A stretch of 64,000 nucleotides of DNA from Faecalicatena contorta (GTDB taxonomy: Bacteria; Bacillota; Clostridia; Lachnospirales; Lachnospiraceae), in assembly GCF_021531895.1 (NCBI RefSeq), contig NZ_JAFBIX010000003.1, positions 1 to 64,000 on the forward strand, read 5' to 3'. The position numbers were made by a program, and so were the translations under genes. This document shows, piece after piece, positions 1 through 9,473 of the stretch (its first letter is position 1; the number at the start of each line of letters is the position of its first letter). Below the pieces are notes generated by a model. That model worked only from the letters and a program-made list of their open reading frames with translations, made no database searches and was not told the origin of the DNA.

Positions 1-603
1 CTCTTCTATAGTAGGTAAAACAGTCATGTATTTAGAAGCAAAAATCTGTTGATTCTCATGTAAAACAGAATATTTAACCATCGTTTCATCTTTGTCCGTA
101 CAAAAAATAATACCAATAGTGGGATTATCATCTTCCCTACGTTTCAAATCATCAAACATACGCACATACATATCCATTTGCCCAATATCTTGGTGCGTTA
201 ACTTTGTTGTTTTTAAGTCAATAAGTACAAAACACTTCAAAATATAATTGTAAAAAACTAAATCAATATAAAAATCTGTTGTTTCCGTGCAAATTCTCAT
301 CTGTCTACCTACAAATGAAAATCCTTTTCCCATTTCTAATAAGAATTTTTGAAGATTGCTAATAATAGCCTTTTCAATATCACTTTCTAAATGTCCATCA
401 TTTTGCTTTACTCCCATAAATTCTAGCACAAACGGATCCTTAACAAATTCTAATGTTTTATTCTCCGTATCTGGCAACTGTGTAGACAGCATTCTCTTAT
501 AATATCCACTTTTAATATTACGTTCCAACACTCTTACAGTCCAATTTTCATTAGCCACTTCATCCAAATAGAAATTGCGTTCTTCTTCGTCTGAAATACG
601 CAT
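1..603 (-). pseudogene. DUF1016 (YhcG-type) PD-(D/E)XK nuclease, C-terminal part, runs off window
   Basis: The minus frame is open from an ATG at 603 to the window edge (201 codons, no stop). The protein shows the DUF1016/YhcG C-terminal nuclease pattern: DFYIDLVFYN followed by FVLIDLKTTKL (the D...D-L-K core of a PD-(D/E)XK fold), then GQMDMYVRMFDD and, near the edge, NPTIGIIFCTDKDE. Upstream of the ATG the same frame reads WSHLRNIM, which belongs to the family's middle region, but one codon further upstream is a stop. The N-terminal DUF1016 half is therefore missing or broken, and I call it a remnant; expression from the internal ATG is possible but no good ribosome site is seen. The 3' end lies outside the window. 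Family members are often found with restriction or defence genes, which fits the RhuM gene next door. Confidence 0.75.
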
Positions 604-665
604 AATATTTCTCAAATGAGACCATATTTACTGAGATAATCCACAACTGGAATTTAGTTTTTCAC

Positions 666-815
666 TTAAGTATCTGATATTCCAACAAAAATATATTCAC
701 CATATGTATTTGCTAACGCAGAAATCTCTTTTACTTATTTAGCACCGGACACTTCATCATTTTTAAATTCAAAAAAGAACGATTCTTCTATTTCATTCAA
801 AAAATGTAATATTAA
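666..815 (-). pseudogene. Relic of a Schlafen/AlbA_2-domain (divergent AAA-type) protein
   Basis: The minus frame ending at 666 reads ...EESFFFEFKNDEVSGAK, a stop, then VKEISALANTYGEYIFVGI and SDT before another stop. This matches from memory the start of AlbA_2/Schlafen-type putative DNA-binding proteins (EFK..., K-E-I-x-A-L-A-N-T-x-G-G-Y-I-x-x-G). Only about 45 codons remain and an in-frame TAA interrupts them, so the gene is dead. It sits between rhuM and the DUF1016 remnant, and the downstream reading frame runs directly into DUF1016-like sequence, which suggests a deletion fused the two decayed genes. Confidence 0.6.
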
Positions 816-823
816 TTTTCTCT

Positions 824-1825
824 TTAACCTTTAAGATATTTTTCTACTTCCCGATCAAACTCAGAAACATACTCCCTATCCTGTTTTACCCTAAACACTT
901 CATATTCTTTTTCAGCTTTTTCCATCGCAGTATCATGTGATACTTTTCCTTTTCCAGCCAATACCTTACGCCTGTTATTCGTTAAAAACTGATTTGTCTG
1001 GTCAACCCAATCCTGCATACTCATTAATATCTCATCTTCAGCCATTAATTCTGCATAATCAATGAACATAGTTACCAGTCTATTTAAGCGGGATAATTCT
1101 TTTTCATTTAAATAATTTTTTGCAATTCCAATATCACGTTTTAAAACCTTGCCATCAGGAGCATCTTTCCATGTAGTTAACCCCATCGCAGGTTTTCCCG
1201 AATCAGCACGTTCATATATCAGTTCTGCAGCGGTCTTGCCCGTAACCGCAAAATGCAATTTGTTCTGGACAAAAGCATAGAAATTCTTTGTAATTTCACT
1301 GTTTTTATCGTAATCATAACTGCATTGCTCAAAAATATCCGTGATTTTTTGATAAGCTCTTCGCTCACTTGCCCTGATTTCACGGATACGCTCCAATAAT
1401 TCATCAAAATAATCTTTTCCAAAAGGCTTTCCATTTTTAAGCATATCATCATTCAACACAAACCCTTTGGTAATATATTCTTTTAATGTTTTAGTAGCCC
1501 ACTGTCGAAACCGCGTAGCTTTCTTGGAGTTAACTCGATATCCAACCGCAATGATTGCATCCAGATTATAACATTTTACATTTCTTTTAACATTCCGTTG
1601 ACCCTCATTTTGAACTACCGAGAAAAACTCGGTAGTTGACACTTCGTCTAATTCTTCTTCCTTGTAAATGTTTTTCAAATGTAAAGAAATATTATCGGTT
1701 GTACAGTCAAATAATTCTGCCATTGCTTTTTGTGTCATCCAAAAAGTATCTTCTTTGAAAAACACATTTACATATATATTGGTATCTTCAACCTGATATA
1801 GAACTATCTCATGCTCCTGATTCAT
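824..1825 (-). CDS. RhuM family protein
   Basis: This is a 333-residue protein of the RhuM family, first named from a Salmonella pathogenicity island; its molecular function is not established. An N-terminal winged-helix/KilA-N-like segment carries the typical WMTQKAMAELFDCT and LKNIYKEEELDE stretch, followed by the hallmark YNLDAIIAVGYRVNS and the RFRQWATKTLKEYI motif (residues about 85-125). The C-terminal half is helical and charged. The frame is open upstream to a GTG at 1837, but AGGTG lies 9 bases before the ATG at 1825, so I use that ATG. RhuM genes are common passengers near restriction-modification and mobile genes, and here it is the only intact gene in a patch of decayed accessory sequence. 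No partner gene survives in the window. Confidence 0.8.
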   Translation of the reverse strand: MNQEHEIVLYQVEDTNIYVNVFFKEDTFWMTQKAMAELFDCTTDNISLHLKNIYKEEELDEVSTTEFFSVVQNEGQRNVKRNVKCYNLDAIIAVGYRVNSKKATRFRQWATKTLKEYITKGFVLNDDMLKNGKPFGKDYFDELLERIREIRASERRAYQKITDIFEQCSYDYDKNSEITKNFYAFVQNKLHFAVTGKTAAELIYERADSGKPAMGLTTWKDAPDGKVLKRDIGIAKNYLNEKELSRLNRLVTMFIDYAELMAEDEILMSMQDWVDQTNQFLTNNRRKVLAGKGKVSHDTAMEKAEKEYEVFRVKQDREYVSEFDREVEKYLKG

Positions 1826-2186
1826 TCCTATTTTCACCTCATCTCAAAACATTAAAGAATATATCCACTTTATCATTAAATTTTCAAATAAAAGCTAATG
1901 ACTTTTGCATTTCGTAATCTCCCTTTATCTCTTTATAATATAATGCGACATCCTTAAACTTCTCAACAATTATATCATGGTAAGAATTGGAGAAATAAAG
2001 TTTCCCTCATTCCATCTCTTACTGCTTTCCTACCAATATTATCTCGTACATTACACAAATACATGTCACTAATCTCACCTGTTCATCCGCTGTTATTCTG
2101 TCCATATATTTCAATTCTTTCCAGAAAATATGAAATATTCAATATTAAACAGCACTATATATCACGGTTATCACCCTGCCTCCAAA
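1826..2186. other. Gene-free degenerate stretch between rhuM and the uvrB fragment
   Basis: About 350 bases with no usable ORF. On the minus strand a short frame begins MDRITADEQVRLV, reminiscent of transposon accessory proteins of the IS66 type but losing the match after about 13 residues. A second short stretch reads HDIIVEKFKDVALYYKEIKG and then hits a stop. I read these as scraps of decayed genes. No terminal inverted repeats or target duplication could be recognised by eye. Confidence 0.4.
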
Positions 2187-2459
2187 CTAGGACATAAAAT
2201 ACTCCGCTGCATTGTTTGGGAAGAATTCTTTAAATTCACCATATAATTGTGCCGCGAGAGTCTTGTTGTGGGCTATGATAAGCGTCGGTTTATTTAATTG
2301 TTGGATAACATTGGCCATCGTAAAGGTCTTTCCTGAACCAGTGACACCAAGAAGCGTCTGGCACTGGTTACCTTCCTTGAACCCTTTTACTAACTGCTCA
2401 ATCGCCTGCGGCTGGTCACCGGTCGGGGCGTATTCTGATACTAATTCAAAATGATCCAT
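2187..2459 (-). pseudogene. uvrB: Truncated uvrB (first ~88 codons of excinuclease ABC subunit B)
   Basis: This encodes the N-terminus of UvrB only: [20 protein letters not shown], the Walker A motif [14 protein letters not shown], and [20 protein letters not shown]. The match ends at AEYFMS and a stop, where a full UvrB (about 660 residues) continues with the YDYYQPEAY segment. The helicase core, beta-hairpin and UvrC-binding domain are absent, so the product cannot act in nucleotide excision repair. The 5' end is intact, with an AGGAGG site and a promoter region bearing a LexA-like box. A rearrangement or insertion cut the gene here. Either an intact uvrB lies elsewhere or the rest lies to the left of the window. 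Confidence 0.85.
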
Positions 2460-2500
2460 GAAATCCTCCTATGAATCTATTATCTGCATTTTCTGTTGCC

Positions 2501-2550
2501 ATTATATCAGAATATAAAACAAAAGTACAGGACAATCGAATGTTTGTTCT
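2501..2550 (-). promoter_or_regulatory. uvrB-fragment promoter with LexA (SOS)-like box
   Basis: On the minus strand a TATAAT (2501-2506) lies about 40 bases before the uvrB-fragment start. A site of the form CGAAT-GTTT-GTTCT at 2537-2550 resembles the Gram-positive LexA box (CGAAC-N4-GTTCG) with one mismatch per half-site and would overlap the -35 region. uvrB is a standard SOS gene in Firmicutes, which supports the reading. The box also forms the loop region of the hairpin described separately, so it could be coincidental. Confidence 0.5.
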
Positions 2551-2555
2551 GTACT
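2513..2555 (-). terminator. Rho-independent terminator of the acyltransferase gene
   Basis: A 12-bp stem with one mismatch (AGTACAGAACAA / TTGTCCTGTACT, minus sense, arms at 2544-2555 and 2524-2535) and an 8-base loop is followed by TTTGTTTT. It lies about 120 bases past the acyltransferase stop and just upstream of the uvrB-fragment promoter. Confidence 0.65.
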
Positions 2556-2672
2556 TTCTCAGCTTTATATTATATACTACATACTTACAACTGTTTTTCA
2601 TCTTCTTCCGCACAAGTATAAAGCGGCTATTTTATTGCCGATGTCATGTTAGAACTGGAATAAACCACAGTA

Positions 2673-3728
2673 TTAGTTCGACTTCCGGTGAAGCAGTGCA
2701 CTCAACAGAATTGTAAATCCAAAATTAAACATAATATAGAACACCGTTCCTCTCATTGTATTTTCCATCTGCACAAAGGATGCATATGTCAACAATATCG
2801 GCTGATGAAGTAAGTAGCATTCCATACTAATATTGCCGGCAAATTGAAATGGCTTCATTTTAAATAGATTGGAAAAAACTCCTTTCCCGAGTCCCATAAT
2901 AATTAATACAAGAATATTGGGAATCAGCCAATATACCTGCATACTGAATGAGTTGACTGGCAACGGGAAGAAGAATAATGCAACCCAAAGTACCAGAGCT
3001 CCTCCTTCTAAGAAGGAGAATAATGTAATATTTCCGATTGATTTTCTCTCATCATTTACTCGATACATCATCCTTCCCACACACATTCCCAGCAAGTATT
3101 CTGCCAGTCTGGATGGAGGAAATGCATAGATGCAATATCCAAAATCTTCCCGATTTCTGACCAACACCGCTACAAGAAAGATAAAAATGGCCAGACATAC
3201 GCTAACGCCGGTAAGTATTGCCTTTTCTCTTTTATTTTTATGTAATTTATCAAGCAGATAACGCACAGGAAGGTCAAATAGATATAAAAACATAATAGCC
3301 GATATGAACCAGGTAACACCATTATAGTGAAGATATGGATTCCACCATGCCTGGATCATAAGTAAGCATTTCATCAACGTCCAGCTACTCTCCTTTAATG
3401 CGTTCATATCTCCATTATTAATTATAGAAGGCAAATCCGTCTGTAACATACAGTAAATAACAGACAAGAACAAAACCGGATATATTTTTTTTATTTTTTT
3501 CCATTGATGGAGTAACATAGCTTTTACCGTAGGCTTCTCATATCGGTCTGCAGAAGAATAACCCGAACCAAATCCTGACAATATGAAGAAAAAGCTTACC
3601 ATTGCATAAGCAGAGTTGGCTGAATAGAAATATGGTTCAAGATTCGTTCCAAGAGCATGAAACAAAAAAATAAAACAAAATCCTATAAATCTTAAAAATT
3701 GTAATTGATCTAATCTCTTACCTTTCAT
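2673..3728 (-). CDS. Acyltransferase 3 family membrane protein
   Basis: A 351-residue integral membrane protein of the acyltransferase 3 (OafA/NodX-like) family, members of which transfer acetyl or similar groups to sugars, envelope polymers or antibiotics. The N-terminus has the family start LDQLQFLRFIGFCFIFLFHA with the conserved R and H, and FFFILSGFGSGYS in the second membrane segment. About ten hydrophobic segments follow. The substrate cannot be told from sequence. It begins four bases after the reductase stop codon and so probably shares its transcript, but no Shine-Dalgarno precedes the ATG, which suggests translational coupling. A clear terminator follows. Confidence 0.8.
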   Translation of the reverse strand: MKGKRLDQLQFLRFIGFCFIFLFHALGTNLEPYFYSANSAYAMVSFFFILSGFGSGYSSADRYEKPTVKAMLLHQWKKIKKIYPVLFLSVIYCMLQTDLPSIINNGDMNALKESSWTLMKCLLMIQAWWNPYLHYNGVTWFISAIMFLYLFDLPVRYLLDKLHKNKREKAILTGVSVCLAIFIFLVAVLVRNREDFGYCIYAFPPSRLAEYLLGMCVGRMMYRVNDERKSIGNITLFSFLEGGALVLWVALFFFPLPVNSFSMQVYWLIPNILVLIIMGLGKGVFSNLFKMKPFQFAGNISMECYLLHQPILLTYASFVQMENTMRGTVFYIMFNFGFTILLSALLHRKSN

Positions 3729-3732
3729 CGCG

Positions 3733-5274
3733 TTAATTTAATAAATACTTCTCTGCAATTGTTTTTAATTTTTTAGGTTCTTCTGCATACCAGGTCTCGA
3801 ATGTCTTATTTTCTGCCTGAATTGTTTTTCCAAGTTCAACGAAGAATGCCGGCATATCTTTCTGCAGCATCATGCCCCACTGTTCTCCGAAACGTTCCTC
3901 TCCCTGCTGATCAGAGCCATTTACATGGAAGGTAAATGCAGGTTCTACAACATCATTTACCCTTTTTGCTCCACCATGGAATCCCAATGTTCCAATCTGA
4001 TGAGTTCCACAGGAAGAAGTACAGCCTGAAATATGAATTCGTGGCAATATCCCATCTGCAAAATCATATTTTCTTACTTCATGAATGATCTCAGCCAATG
4101 CTCCCTGTGAATCGCGCAGCCCAATCTGACAAATAGTCGCTCCAATACAAGAAACGGATGTCTCAAAGAGATTTTGTGCACCATCGTCCGTTACTTTCAG
4201 AACTTTCTGTGCTTCATCACCATTCAGATTAACGACATAAATAGTCTCATCTGGTGCAATGCGGATTTCTACTGCTTCCATATCTTTAATTACATCATAA
4301 AGCTCTGCAAATTTAGAAACTGCAGGTACTCCGCCAAGTGGATGATAAGCAACCGCATACAGACCCTCCTGTTTCTGGGCGATTACACGTTTTCCTGTTA
4401 CTTTTGTTCCGTCAGATACTTTCTTAACTGGAGTTGCTTTCACATCAATATCTAAATTTTCATTTGCCTTTACAGATTCTAATTTTTCAAGATATGCTTT
4501 CTTGTATCCCTCAACTCCTAATGACTCCTGCATATAACGGGTTCTTGCCTTCGCCCGGTTCTCATAATTTCCATATGCCAGGAATGTCTCTACCATTGCC
4601 TTTACATAATACAACACTTGTGACGGCTGCACATCTTCTGCTACTTTTACACCCATACGAGGGTTATTTCCAAGACCGCCGGCACTATATACATCAAATG
4701 TTCCGTTGGCAGTTGCCACAAATCCCAGATCTCTGAATGTAGCATGTGTTACATTTGCCGGAGAGTTAGAAAATCCTACTTTCAGTTTTCTAGGCATTTT
4801 AACGGTTTTAATAAAACCAAGCAAATAATCCGATACAGCTTCCGCATATGGAAGTACATCAAAGTACTCTCCTTCTTCTACTCCTGACAAAGGGGACACC
4901 ATAGTATTTCTTGGAAAATCTCCGCCACCGCCTCTGGTGACAATTCCTACATCCAATGCTTTTTCCATGATATCACAAGCCGCTTTTCCATCCAGATTAT
5001 GGAACTGAATCGTCTGGCAAGTTGTAAAATGCGCTTTTTCCACGCCATATTCTTCAATGGAATCAACTACAAATTTTAATTTTTCCTTTGTCAGTCTTCC
5101 ACCAGGCAGACGCAATCTTAACATACTTGCCTGTCCACCCTTCTGAGCATAACTTCCAAATCCGCCGGAAAATCCTTTGTACTCTTTCATATTAACTTCT
5201 TTTGCATAAAACTTGTCTGTCATCTCTCGAAATTTCGCAAGATCCTCACGAAACTCTTTTAGCAATTTTTCCAT
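3733..5274 (-). CDS. Nitrite/sulfite reductase hemoprotein (siroheme, [4Fe-4S])
   Basis: A 513-residue protein of the nitrite/sulfite reductase family, expected to carry siroheme and a [4Fe-4S] cluster and to carry out six-electron reduction of sulfite or nitrite in the cytoplasm. The cluster ligands are visible as SCIGATIC (C-x5-C) and GCTSSCG (C-x3-C), in the usual C-x5-C ... C-x3-C layout of the C-terminal half. Two ferrodoxin-like repeats can be followed: the N-terminal GQASMLRLRLPGG and RGGGGDFPRNT, and the later YHPLGGVPAV. GGAGAG precedes the ATG. It lies last but one in a minus-strand series after the AI-2E permease. Which substrate and which electron donor are used is not decided by the sequence; no siroheme or cysteine genes are adjacent. 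Confidence 0.85.
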   Translation of the reverse strand: MEKLLKEFREDLAKFREMTDKFYAKEVNMKEYKGFSGGFGSYAQKGGQASMLRLRLPGGRLTKEKLKFVVDSIEEYGVEKAHFTTCQTIQFHNLDGKAACDIMEKALDVGIVTRGGGGDFPRNTMVSPLSGVEEGEYFDVLPYAEAVSDYLLGFIKTVKMPRKLKVGFSNSPANVTHATFRDLGFVATANGTFDVYSAGGLGNNPRMGVKVAEDVQPSQVLYYVKAMVETFLAYGNYENRAKARTRYMQESLGVEGYKKAYLEKLESVKANENLDIDVKATPVKKVSDGTKVTGKRVIAQKQEGLYAVAYHPLGGVPAVSKFAELYDVIKDMEAVEIRIAPDETIYVVNLNGDEAQKVLKVTDDGAQNLFETSVSCIGATICQIGLRDSQGALAEIIHEVRKYDFADGILPRIHISGCTSSCGTHQIGTLGFHGGAKRVNDVVEPAFTFHVNGSDQQGEERFGEQWGMMLQKDMPAFFVELGKTIQAENKTFETWYAEEPKKLKTIAEKYLLN

Positions 5275-5312
5275 AATACTCTCTCCTTTTTTGTGTATTT
5301 TGTCAGCGTTCC

Positions 5313-6455
5313 CTAATTTCTTAAACTTAATATTCCCTCTGCTAATATTTTTATATCATCCAAAATGTAATCAAATGCTCCTGCCTTGTATAGATTTATC
5401 GCGATCATTCCAATCGGAACGGCAAAAATCATACCGAACACACCTCCAATCTTGTATCCGGTATATAGCAAGAACAGAGTGAGTAATGGACGTAATCCCA
5501 TGCTGTCTCCTACTAATTTTGGCTGAATCAACTGTCTCATCAACTGAGTAACAGCATATAAAATAACCAATCCCACTACTAATTTGTAATTTCCCATAAA
5601 GAATTGATATATTGCCCATGGAATCAGCGCTGTTCCAGTTCCAAAAAATGGCAGAAAATCTAAAAGTGCAATTAAAAGTCCCAAAAGGAACGAAAAATGA
5701 ATATTCAATATTATAAATCCGACAACCAAGATTATGTATACAACAACCATGATCTTCAACTGGGCTTTTAAATATCCTCCAACGGCAAATTTCAGATTAT
5801 CGATTACCATTGTCATACGACTCACCAGTGCATCTGGTGCTACTTTTTTAGACCATCGGATAACATCTTCCCGCTCGGCAATAAAAAAGTATGCGGAGAT
5901 AAAAGTAACGATTGTTGCTACCAGCACGGACGGAATACTCTTGGCGAATCTTCCGGCAGCTGACACAGTAGGTTCACTGATTCTACTCATCAGTTCTCCC
6001 ATCATCTCGTCAAAATTAGCAACCATGGTATGCCATCCTTCCTGTACTCCATCCGGAAGCTTTCCAAAGACACCTTCCATACTGTTCCCTATCTGACTCA
6101 ATCCAGACTCCAGATCTCGGTACATTCCAGGCATATCTTGAATCAAGAAGGATATTTCTTTCCATAATGTACTGATAATGAAATATATTATAAAACAGAC
6201 TGCCGCCAGAACACCAACAATCATAATCACGGAACCTAATTTTTTTACGATTTTCACTCGTTTTTCCAGCCAATTTACTACCGGACTGGCGATATATGCT
6301 ATAAACCATCCGATTACAAACGGCATAAAAAATCCAAGCAACTTGTAACCCAGATAGAGAAACAATAATGTTCCGACCAGGCTAAAGGCCAGACTTACGA
6401 TGACCTTCCAGTAAGGGCGGTCATCTTTCAGCTGCTCTCTAAAATTAGTTTTCAT
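5313..6455 (-). CDS. AI-2E family (UPF0118) membrane transporter
   Basis: A 380-residue polytopic membrane protein of the AI-2E family exporter group (YtvI/YueF/TqsA relatives). Hydrophobic segments cluster at the N-terminus (LLFLYLGYKLLGFFMPFVIG and a second and third helix to about residue 100) and in the C-terminal half, with the family-typical LLGLLIALLDFLPFFGTG and QPKLVGDSMGLRPLLTL. Some family members export autoinducer-2, others sodium; the role here is not known. The ATG overlaps the end of ysxC by 11 bases, with GAGGTGG before it, so it is translated from the same message as the GTPase. Confidence 0.85.
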   Translation of the reverse strand: MKTNFREQLKDDRPYWKVIVSLAFSLVGTLLFLYLGYKLLGFFMPFVIGWFIAYIASPVVNWLEKRVKIVKKLGSVIMIVGVLAAVCFIIYFIISTLWKEISFLIQDMPGMYRDLESGLSQIGNSMEGVFGKLPDGVQEGWHTMVANFDEMMGELMSRISEPTVSAAGRFAKSIPSVLVATIVTFISAYFFIAEREDVIRWSKKVAPDALVSRMTMVIDNLKFAVGGYLKAQLKIMVVVYIILVVGFIILNIHFSFLLGLLIALLDFLPFFGTGTALIPWAIYQFFMGNYKLVVGLVILYAVTQLMRQLIQPKLVGDSMGLRPLLTLFLLYTGYKIGGVFGMIFAVPIGMIAINLYKAGAFDYILDDIKILAEGILSLRN

Positions 6456-7062
6456 CCGTCTGTTCCACCTCTTCTTCGATCAGGTACTCACTCTCAACCA
6501 GATCCCAGATGTCATCTCTGCCCTGCTTAGTAACGGAAGAAAATGGTATGATCTTCGTTCCCGGAACCAGATTCAGACCTGTTTTAATCGCTTTTATCTG
6601 CTTATCAATCTGACTTCTCTTAATCTTATCCAGCTTTGTTGCAATAATGATCGGATAGTATCCCTGTGCTACGATCCAGTCATACATCATCTTATCATTA
6701 GCAGATGGATCATGGCGAATGTCGATCAAAAGGAACACTGCCTGCAGCTGCTTAGAACCATGAAGATATCGTTCAATCAATTGGCCCCATTTTACTTTTT
6801 CCTGCTCCGATACTTTCGCATAACCATATCCTGGGAGGTCTACCAGATACATTTCTTCATTGATATTATAGAAATTAATCGTCTGCGTTTTTCCTGGTGT
6901 TGCCGAGATACGTGCATATGACTTACGGTTGATCAAAGCATTAATCAGCGAAGATTTCCCTACGTTAGATTTTCCCGCAAATGCAATTTCCGGCAATGTA
7001 TTCTCTGGCAACATACTGGTTATTCCGCATACCGTTTCCAAATTAACATTTCTGATTATCAT
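6445..7062 (-). CDS. ysxC: Ribosome biogenesis GTPase YsxC/EngB
   Basis: A 205-residue TrmE-Era-type GTPase of the YsxC/YihA/EngB family, essential in many bacteria for maturation of the large ribosomal subunit. G1 is AGKSNVGKSSLINAL, G3 DLPGYGYAKVS, G4 ATKLDK, and the switch-I threonine lies in the ISATPGKTQTI stretch. Length is normal. It starts 11 bases after the lon stop codon; the lon-ysxC pairing is conserved in Firmicutes, which strengthens the assignment. Confidence 0.95.
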   Translation of the reverse strand: MIIRNVNLETVCGITSMLPENTLPEIAFAGKSNVGKSSLINALINRKSYARISATPGKTQTINFYNINEEMYLVDLPGYGYAKVSEQEKVKWGQLIERYLHGSKQLQAVFLLIDIRHDPSANDKMMYDWIVAQGYYPIIIATKLDKIKRSQIDKQIKAIKTGLNLVPGTKIIPFSSVTKQGRDDIWDLVESEYLIEEEVEQTDEN

Positions 7063-7073
7063 AATTTTTCCCC

Positions 7074-9440
7074 TTATTTGTTCTTAGGTTTCGCAGCCCT
7101 TCTTTGCTTTACAAAAGCAATTTTCAACACTTCCTCCATATGAGATACCGGAATGATCTCCAATCCTTTCGTAATCTCCGATGAAAGTTCTTCTACATCA
7201 ATTTCATTTTCTTTTGGCACAATGACCGTCTGAATCCCGGCATTTTTAGCCGCCAGAAGTTTCTCTTTTAATCCACCGATTGGAAGGACGCGTCCTCTTA
7301 AAGTAATCTCACCCGTCATAGCGAGATCTGCTCTTACCTTTCTTCCCGTAATTGCCGACATCATAGCCGTTGCCATAGTAATTCCGGCAGAAGGACCATC
7401 CTTTGGCACAGCGCCTTCCGGAATGTGGATATGTACATCGTGAGATTTGAAGAAATCTTCTGGAATCTTATATTCTTTACTGACTGAACGGATATAGCTG
7501 ATTCCTGTTCTGGCTGATTCCTTCATAACATCTCCCAGCTGACCCGTCAGTAAGATCTCTCCCTCTCCTGGCATGACATTTACTTCTATCTGAAGGGTAT
7601 CTCCACCCACACTGGTCCATGCAAGTCCACGGACGATTCCCACTTCATCGGAATCGTTCTTCATCTGATAGATATAAAGCTCCTTGCCAAGATATGTATG
7701 AAGATTGCGCTCCGTTACATGAACCGCGTTCTTCTTTGTCTCCAGAATCTCTCTTGCTGCTTTCCGGCAGATATCTCCAATCTTTCTCTCCAGTTGTCTG
7801 ACTCCAGCCTCTTTCGTATAATTTCGCGCAATCTTCCACAACGCTTTCTTACTGATGGTCAATTGTTCCGATGTAAGGCCATGCTTTTCCATCTGCTTGG
7901 GAATCAGGTGCTCCATGGCAATATGCATCTTTTCATTCTCCGTGTAACTGCTGACCTCAATCACTTCCATACGATCCAGAAGCGGTCTTGGAATTGTCTG
8001 TAAAGTATTCGCAGTCGTTACAAACAGTACCTCTGACAAATCTACCGGAACCTCCAGATAATGATCACGGAACTTATGGTTCTGCTCACTGTCCAATACT
8101 TCTAATAACGCAGAGAAAGTATCTCCTTTATAATCATTGCTGACCTTGTCAATCTCATCCAATAACATCAATGGATTCTTCACGCCTGCTTGTTTTAATC
8201 CATTAGCAATTCTTCCTGGCATTGCTCCTACATAAGTCTTACGATGTCCACGAATCTCAGCTTCATCACGTACACCACCAAGAGATATGCGCACATAAGG
8301 CTTCTTCAATGCCCTGGCTAATGATTTCGCTATCGATGTTTTTCCAGTTCCCGGAGGTCCCACCAGGCACAGAATTGGCGTCTCACCTTTCTTTGTAAGC
8401 GCACGAACTGCCAGAAATTCCAGCACTCGTTCTTTTACTTTCTCTAATCCGTAATGATCTTCTTCCAATACTTGCTTCGCAAAGGCAATATCCTGATGTT
8501 CTTCACACATCTTATCCCATGGCATCTCCAGAACCGTCTCAATATAAGTACGTGTAACTCCGATTTCTGCGGGATTACCCATGGAATTTTTAAATCTTTT
8601 AATTTCTTTATTAAGCTTTTCCTTCACTTCTTCCGGCGCCCGAAGTTCATCCGTTTTCTGTTGGAATTCTTCTGCATCTGACAATGTATTGTCATCTCCC
8701 AATTCTTCTCGAATCAGTTTTAACTCTTCACGAAGAATGTATTCTCTCTGATTTTTATCTACTCTTTCTTTTACCTTCGCCTGAATCTCATCTTTTACAT
8801 TCAGAATCTGAATCTCATTGACTAACTTGTAAGCAAGCAATTCATATCTTCTCATCAGATTCGTTTCTTCCAACAATTGCTGGGCATCCAGATAAGAGAA
8901 TGGCACATTTGCTGCAATGACATTTACTAATCTTGACAATTCATTTATATTTTCAATTTGAAGCGCCAACTCTTTCGATAATTTGGGATTCTTCAAAAGA
9001 TACTCTTTGAAAATATCCTTCATTCCCCGAAGCATGGCTTCCATATTTAGCGGATGTTCTTCCGCTCCTATATCTTCTACAGAAGTATCCTCATCTGGCA
9101 TTGTAGTAACATTAGCTCTAAGATAAGGTTCTTCAAATTCTATCGTATTTATACATGCTCTGGTATCCCCAGACACCAGGACTCTGTTTATTTTCTTCGG
9201 TAATTTTACAATCTGACGGATGGTTGCAACGCATCCAACCCGATATACATCTGCCATTTTCGGGTCTTCTGCCTCAATATCCTTCTGGGCTGACAAGAAT
9301 ATCTTCTGATTCCCTTCCATGGCTTCTTCAATAGCCTTGAGCGATTTTTCACGGCTGACATCAAAATGACGTACCATTTCCGGCAATACAGCAACTCCTC
9401 TCAAAGCTACCATTGGCAGACTCATTGTCTCTCTGTTCAT
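7074..9440 (-). CDS. lon: ATP-dependent protease La (LonA)
   Basis: A 788-residue cytoplasmic AAA+ serine protease that degrades damaged and regulatory proteins. An N-terminal LON substrate-binding domain ([16 protein letters not shown]...) is followed by a coiled coil (about 190-270), the AAA+ module with Walker [14 protein letters not shown] and Walker B LLDEIDK, and the protease domain with the catalytic Ser in [10 protein letters not shown] and the Lys in [10 protein letters not shown]. Length fits LonA. TTAGGAGAAAT lies before the ATG. A hairpin between clpX and lon may cut its expression down relative to clpX. Confidence 0.97.
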   Translation of the reverse strand: MNRETMSLPMVALRGVAVLPEMVRHFDVSREKSLKAIEEAMEGNQKIFLSAQKDIEAEDPKMADVYRVGCVATIRQIVKLPKKINRVLVSGDTRACINTIEFEEPYLRANVTTMPDEDTSVEDIGAEEHPLNMEAMLRGMKDIFKEYLLKNPKLSKELALQIENINELSRLVNVIAANVPFSYLDAQQLLEETNLMRRYELLAYKLVNEIQILNVKDEIQAKVKERVDKNQREYILREELKLIREELGDDNTLSDAEEFQQKTDELRAPEEVKEKLNKEIKRFKNSMGNPAEIGVTRTYIETVLEMPWDKMCEEHQDIAFAKQVLEEDHYGLEKVKERVLEFLAVRALTKKGETPILCLVGPPGTGKTSIAKSLARALKKPYVRISLGGVRDEAEIRGHRKTYVGAMPGRIANGLKQAGVKNPLMLLDEIDKVSNDYKGDTFSALLEVLDSEQNHKFRDHYLEVPVDLSEVLFVTTANTLQTIPRPLLDRMEVIEVSSYTENEKMHIAMEHLIPKQMEKHGLTSEQLTISKKALWKIARNYTKEAGVRQLERKIGDICRKAAREILETKKNAVHVTERNLHTYLGKELYIYQMKNDSDEVGIVRGLAWTSVGGDTLQIEVNVMPGEGEILLTGQLGDVMKESARTGISYIRSVSKEYKIPEDFFKSHDVHIHIPEGAVPKDGPSAGITMATAMMSAITGRKVRADLAMTGEITLRGRVLPIGGLKEKLLAAKNAGIQTVIVPKENEIDVEELSSEITKGLEIIPVSHMEEVLKIAFVKQRRAAKPKNK

Positions 9441-9473
9441 AAATATTTCTCCTAATCACAGTTCTTATAGAGT

